Below are positions 5,871 through 8,778 of a stretch of DNA of 8,778 nucleotides, in pieces. This stretch comes from Pseudomonadota bacterium (GTDB lineage Bacteria > Bdellovibrionota_B > Oligoflexia > Silvanigrellales > Silvanigrellaceae). Position 1 is the first letter of the stretch; each line of letters opens with the position of its first letter. The notes under the pieces were generated by a model. It ran no database searches and was not told the DNA's origin. It saw nothing but the letters and a program-made list of their open reading frames with translations. The DNA lies in the NCBI GenBank assembly GCA_027490595.1, contig JAIXXU010000264.1, positions 1 through 8,778 of the forward strand, in the 5' to 3' direction. The position numbers and the translations under genes were made by a program.

Positions 5871-5954
5871 AACCATTTACCATGTTCTCGTCTACTATTT
5901 TTCGAAATCTTTATTTATTTATTCTCAGTGGTCTACTTTCTAGGAGATACAGGC

Positions 5955-6461
5955 GTGAGTGCTCAAAAAATCTATGAATTCGGCATTGGTGAAAAAGCAG
6001 TTTATCCCTGCCACGGAGTGGGGACCATCGAAAAAATTGAGGCTTGTGATATCGGCGGAGCTAATCAAGACTTTTACGTTCTTAAAATTCACTCCACTGG
6101 CGCCAAAGTCATGGTTCCCACCCGAGCTGCAAAAACAGTCGGCCTGCGCTCTGTGATCTCCACCAACGAAGTAGAAAAGGTGTACGAGATTTTAAAAGCC
6201 CCATCTGGTAAGAAATCAAATGCAACTTGGAACCGCAGGTACCGCACTCTTACTGACAAACTAAATACAGGAAATCTTGTGGACGTTGCTACCGTTCTTC
6301 GAGATCTTTCGTCTTTAAGCGCCGACAAAGAGCTTTCTTTTGGTGAAAAAAAAATGCTTGAAAGAGCTCGCAATATGTTAGTTTCTGAAATTTCAATCGC
6401 ACGCGAAGAAGAAAAGAGCGTCATTGAACTTGAGTTGAACCACATCTTACATCCCGTTTAA
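5955..6461 (+). CDS. carD: CarD/CdnL-family RNA polymerase-binding regulator
   Basis: CdnL/CarD proteins bind the RNA polymerase beta subunit at promoters and stabilise open complexes, notably for rRNA and growth genes. The 168-residue product has the normal two-part layout. The N-terminal RNAP-interaction domain (about 8-80) includes GEKAVYPCHGVGTIEKIE and KVMVPTRAAKTVGLR. The C-terminal helical DNA-binding domain (about 90-165) includes the conserved Trp92 in WNRRYR, the residue that wedges the upstream edge of the promoter bubble in characterised members. The GTG at 5955 is chosen as start because TAGGAGA lies seven bases upstream. A GTG at 5928 in the same frame would add nine residues outside the family pattern and has no ribosome-binding site. 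It is divergent from the HD gene and converges with tgt; no terminator hairpin is visible in the 54-bp gap before tgt. Confidence 0.92.
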   Translation: MSAQKIYEFGIGEKAVYPCHGVGTIEKIEACDIGGANQDFYVLKIHSTGAKVMVPTRAAKTVGLRSVISTNEVEKVYEILKAPSGKKSNATWNRRYRTLTDKLNTGNLVDVATVLRDLSSLSADKELSFGEKKMLERARNMLVSEISIAREEEKSVIELELNHILHPV

Positions 6462-6515
6462 TTTGTTTTCATTTCTTTCCATTTATCTTACTCACAGTCT
6501 GATCTCGCACAAGCC

Positions 6516-7625
6516 TCATTCTTCCACGTTTGAAATAAAGTCTGACGCAAATGAGGCAAAATTTCCCCTCTCAATTTCTTCTCTCATTTTTTCTGTAAGT
6601 CGCTCATAAAACCATGTGTTGTGATAAGAAATCAGGCTCCATGCTGTGGGTTCCTCGCTTTTTAGAAGCTGATGAAGATAGGCTCTGGTAAAGTGACGAC
6701 AACAAAAACAGAGACAACGGTCGTCAATAGGCTTCGTATCCGTTGCATGCGCTAGACGTCTTATTTTTACTTTTCCCTGAAATGTATAGGCTATGCCTTG
6801 TCTTGCATGGTTTGTAGGAATGATACAATCAAACATATCGACGCCTGCTTTGACGCTTCTTACCAAGTCGTGGGGTGTACCCACTCCCATCAAATAGCGA
6901 GGTTTGTGTTCAGGAAGCAATTTTGCTGTGAAGTGAGTAAAGTGATCTCGTTCTTCATCAGTTTCTCCAACGGCTAAGCCTCCAATCGCATACCCGTCAA
7001 AGTTCATGTCCACTAACGTTTGCGAACTTTCTTGGCGTAAGTTTTCATAAATTGCCCCTTGTACAATCCCAAATTGCGAATTCTCTTCTCTTGTTTTCGC
7101 AGTTTTAGCGCGTTGCGCCCAGCGATGCGTTCTTTCCATTGCTTGAGCGCACGTGTCATAGGAGCTTGTGGAGGGTTCACACACGTCAAGAACCATCATG
7201 ATGTCAGAGCCAATTAATTCCTGAAAGGCAACATTGCTTTCTGGTGTCATTCTTACATATCTTTTATCGATATAGCTTTTAAATGTAACGCCTTTTTCGC
7301 TAATTGTTCGTTGGTGTGGGAGAGAAAAAATTTGAAAACCTCCACTGTCAGTGAGAATTGGTTTGTTCCAGCAGATTAGTTTATGATAACCATCAACAGC
7401 TTTGAGAGTTTCCTCGCCAGGTCTTAGAAGTAGATGGTAGGTATTTCCCAGAATAATTTGGACGCCAATATCGTTTAAGTCAAAGTGGTTTAAGCTTCTC
7501 ACTGTCCCAAATGTTCCAACGGACATAAAAACAGGTGTTTCAATGACTCCATGGCAGGTAGTGATGCGACCTCGCCTAGCTGCTGTTTGTAAGTCATTTG
7601 CTATCAATTCAAATTTAAGAGGCAT
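6516..7625 (-). CDS. tgt: Queuine/preQ1 tRNA-guanine transglycosylase
   Basis: Tgt exchanges guanine 34 for preQ1 in tRNAs with GUN anticodons (Asp, Asn, His, Tyr), a step of queuosine synthesis. The 369-residue length is typical. Seen: ILGNTYHLLLRPG (58-70), LTDSGGFQ (91-98) with the acid/base Asp93, FGIVQGA (185-191), AIGGLAVGE (213-221), YLMGVGTP (244-251), GVDMFDC (261-267) with nucleophile Asp266, and the zinc site Cys304-x-Cys306-x2-Cys309 with His335. Catalytic and zinc residues are all present. One deviation is PTNHARQG (270-277), where E. coli has PTRNARNG, so the first Arg is Asn. The ATG has AAGG eight bases upstream. The gene stands alone here, converging with carD and divergent from the NifU-like gene. 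No other queuosine gene is visible. Confidence 0.97.
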   Translation of the reverse strand: MPLKFELIANDLQTAARRGRITTCHGVIETPVFMSVGTFGTVRSLNHFDLNDIGVQIILGNTYHLLLRPGEETLKAVDGYHKLICWNKPILTDSGGFQIFSLPHQRTISEKGVTFKSYIDKRYVRMTPESNVAFQELIGSDIMMVLDVCEPSTSSYDTCAQAMERTHRWAQRAKTAKTREENSQFGIVQGAIYENLRQESSQTLVDMNFDGYAIGGLAVGETDEERDHFTHFTAKLLPEHKPRYLMGVGTPHDLVRSVKAGVDMFDCIIPTNHARQGIAYTFQGKVKIRRLAHATDTKPIDDRCLCFCCRHFTRAYLHQLLKSEEPTAWSLISYHNTWFYERLTEKMREEIERGNFASFASDFISNVEE

Positions 7626-7709
7626 ATCGAGGCCTTTTCAAAAAAATTTTGTTCATTTAACAAAAAAAATAATTAAAATGTTTGGGAAAGCTCCCAGAAT
7701 GAAGGTGAT

Positions 7710-7739
7710 TTTTGAAATGAAAGCAAAGATGTTTCAAAA
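7710..7739. repeat. Inverted repeat in the tgt / NifU-like spacer, possible operator
   Basis: TTTTGAAA (7710-7717) and TTTCAAAA (7732-7739) are perfect inverted copies separated by 14 bp. They lie just upstream of the predicted promoter of the NifU-like gene, where an operator would be expected. The arms are AT-rich, so chance is a real alternative. Confidence 0.3.
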
Positions 7740-7749
7740 CTTCCGTCCC

Positions 7750-7777
7750 TTGGATATTTGTGGTACTGACCTATATA
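7750..7777 (+). promoter_or_regulatory. Possible promoter of the NifU-like gene
   Basis: TTGGAT (7750-7755) and TATATA (7772-7777) are separated by 16 bp; a shifted -10 TATAAA (7774-7779) gives 18 bp. Transcription starting near 7785 would leave a leader of about 75 nt. Confidence 0.4.
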
Positions 7778-7805
7778 AACGTCCTACAGTTACACTCGGC
7801 ACACA

Positions 7806-7833
7806 AAAAAGGTCAAGTGTCACTTCGCTTTTT
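7806..7833 (+). promoter_or_regulatory. Imperfect hairpin in the NifU-like gene leader
   Basis: AAAAAG (7806-7811) pairs with CTTTTT (7828-7833), and inside it AAGTG pairs with CACTT around a single central base (7815-7825), with a small internal loop between. It ends 14 bases before the ribosome-binding site. A leader or attenuator role is inference. Confidence 0.3.
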
Positions 7834-7858
7834 AAGAAATATACAGTTAGGTAATTTC

Positions 7859-8095
7859 ATGTCTGAAAATTCTTTACATACCAATGTTAGTAAATTTATT
7901 GATGAGAAAATTGCTCCAGGAATCATGTCCCATGGTGGAGAAATTGTTATTGTAAGTCTTGAAGAAGGCGTGCTTACCCTTAAGCTTACAGGAGCTTGTG
8001 ATGGTTGTTCTGTTCAGGCTTATACTTCAGAGTCTATTTCCAATTATCTTTTAGATGAGTTTCCTGACCTTGAAGATGTCATTGTTCGTGAATAA
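7859..8095 (+). CDS. NifU C-terminal domain (Nfu-type) Fe-S cluster scaffold/carrier
   Basis: The 78-residue protein is a stand-alone Nfu domain. Such domains bind a [4Fe-4S] cluster between two subunits and deliver it to target enzymes in the cytoplasm. Seen: a first helix (about 8-20), MSHGGEIVIVSLEEG (23-37), LKLTGACDGC (41-50) carrying the cluster ligands Cys47 and Cys50 (C-x2-C), and the closing segment EFPDLEDVIV (67-76) typical of the family. The ATG at 7859 has TTAGG seven bases upstream. A longer in-frame version from 7760 would add a basic non-family stretch across the leader hairpin and is rejected. It lacks the A-type N-terminal domain of E. coli NfuA, so I give no gene symbol. 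The next gene starts 16 nt later, suggesting an operon. Confidence 0.9.
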   Translation: MSENSLHTNVSKFIDEKIAPGIMSHGGEIVIVSLEEGVLTLKLTGACDGCSVQAYTSESISNYLLDEFPDLEDVIVRE

Positions 8096-8111
8096 TCTTG
8101 GTTGAATTTTT

Positions 8112-8778
8112 ATGGATGCTTTTGTTGAAATTATAGAACAGCTAGTTGATAAAATTCATCCACAAACTTGGTTACAGTTATCTAATTTTCCATTTAAAAA
8201 TATTTCATCACCTAAAGGTAGAGTCTTTGATATTTGTTTATTTGAGACAGATGTAAAAGGTGCCTACGGGTTTATGTGGATAACTTTCCAAAATACCGAA
8301 GATCTTTTTATACTACCTTTTGCATTAGCCCGGTATAAAGAAGACGGGGATCTTATTTCTTGGTCACCGTGGAGTTTAAGGCAAGCATTCTCTGATCCGA
8401 ATTTCTATGAGGCCTGGCGCAAAGCTTTAAAGTTAAGAAACCCATTGCCTACTGCCAAAAATGGTCATGTGACTCACAAAAAACAATCTGGAGATCCCTC
8501 ATTTATTGCTCATGCTCTTTCGGGAAATGAAGAAAGCACTAGTGTTCGCATTGACTTTCAAATTGTATATAAAATTTCAAGAATTATGAGGAAAACAGAT
8601 TCATTAAATGTAGAGGTTGATGTTCTTTCTTATTTAGGCACTCAAAATATATTTTTAAATTATCCAAAACTTCTTAGTGTTTTTGAATACACTTCTTCCC
8701 GTGGTGATGTTTCTAATTTGGCAATAGGTTCTCGCTATGTGGATACGGTAGAGCCTCTTTTTACCACTTTTGTTACTT
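8112..8778 (+). CDS. Maltokinase-like protein, N-terminal part (3' end outside window)
   Basis: 222 codons are open from the ATG at 8112 to the window edge. The first 110 residues, with alternating beta segments (VFDICLF, YGFMWITF, DLFILPFALARY) and a SDPNFYEAWRKAL helix, resemble the cap domain of bacterial maltokinases and of the kinase part fused to trehalose synthase. Next come ESTSVRIDFQIVYKISR (141-157, Lys154 as candidate ATP-binding lysine) and NVEVDVLSYL (166-175, candidate partner Glu168), which recall the N-lobe pattern NTSI...VLKLFRR...NPELEIGRFL. Maltokinase makes maltose-1-phosphate from maltose and ATP for the GlgE glycogen pathway. Similarity is judged by eye and moderate, and the catalytic lobe is outside the window. 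The ribosome-binding site is weak, so translation may be coupled to the NifU-like gene 16 nt upstream. Confidence 0.6.
   Translation, partial: MDAFVEIIEQLVDKIHPQTWLQLSNFPFKNISSPKGRVFDICLFETDVKGAYGFMWITFQNTEDLFILPFALARYKEDGDLISWSPWSLRQAFSDPNFYEAWRKALKLRNPLPTAKNGHVTHKKQSGDPSFIAHALSGNEESTSVRIDFQIVYKISRIMRKTDSLNVEVDVLSYLGTQNIFLNYPKLLSVFEYTSSRGDVSNLAIGSRYVDTVEPLFTTFVT

Noticed and set aside
5911..5922. A short TTTA tandem repeat in the carD leader.
   Set aside because: Three units in AT-rich sequence are expected by chance.
5833..5943. A 36-codon open frame (ATG at 5833) whose TAG stop overlaps the carD ribosome-binding site, suggesting a leader peptide.
   Set aside because: The only ribosome-binding-like sequence (AAGGAG, 5814-5819) is 13 bases from the ATG, and the predicted carD transcription start (about 5838) lies after the ATG, so it would not be in the mRNA.
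5928..5954. An earlier GTG start for carD at 5928.
   Set aside because: No ribosome-binding site precedes it, whereas TAGGAGA is well placed for the GTG at 5955.
7760..7858. A longer N-terminus for the NifU-like protein (in-frame start at 7760).
   Set aside because: The extra 33 residues are basic, unlike any Nfu domain, cross the promoter and leader hairpin, and have no ribosome-binding site. The ATG at 7859 has one.
1..8778. CRISPR arrays, insertion sequences, integrase attachment sites or toxin-antitoxin pairs, including att-like use of the tRNA genes.
   Set aside because: No direct repeats flank the tRNA genes, no transposase or integrase is encoded, and no regularly spaced repeats are present.

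Overview
The window is an AT-rich stretch of bacterial chromosome made of conserved housekeeping genes, with no mobile element, CRISPR array or obvious accessory island. The tRNA genes encode their own 3' CCA. The gene set (DnaE-type replicative polymerase, CdnL/CarD-type regulator, PpsR-type kinase/pyrophosphorylase, bacterial Tgt) fits a Gram-negative bacterium, perhaps Bdellovibrionota or another former deltaproteobacterial lineage. That placement is inference from protein flavour only and is weak.

Left part (1-3306, + strand). The 3' half of dnaE runs in from the left edge. A strong-looking promoter is buried in its last codons and its stop codon. Then come tRNA-Glu(UUC), a second and structurally abnormal tRNA-Glu(UUC), rpmI (L35, with a lysine-rich N-terminal extension), rplT (L20), tRNA-Pro(GGG) and rplS (L19). 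This is a mixed tRNA/ribosomal-protein cluster without the usual infC, pheST or trmD neighbours. Possible RNA structures sit just upstream of rplT and rplS, as expected for translational control of ribosomal proteins. An intrinsic terminator closes the cluster, and the stop codon of the converging ppsR gene lies in its loop.

Middle part (3290-5954). Two minus-strand genes overlap by 8 bp: a SAMHD1-like HD phosphohydrolase, then ppsR, the predicted bifunctional regulator of PEP synthase or pyruvate phosphate dikinase. A perfect FNR-type palindrome (TTGAT-N4-ATCAA) sits just upstream of the HD gene, in the divergent spacer shared with carD.

Right part (5955-8778). carD (+) and tgt (-) converge. 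After a 233-bp divergent spacer with a possible operator, promoter and leader hairpin, a small NifU-type Fe-S protein gene (+) follows. Only 16 bp later a gene resembling the N-terminal region of maltokinases begins and runs off the right edge.

I see no clear new multi-gene system. The best leads are the second tRNA-Glu (T-stem broken at the pairs EF-Tu normally contacts), the multibranched RNA between rpmI and rplT, the FNR-type box, and the maltokinase-like gene outside any visible trehalose/glycogen cluster.
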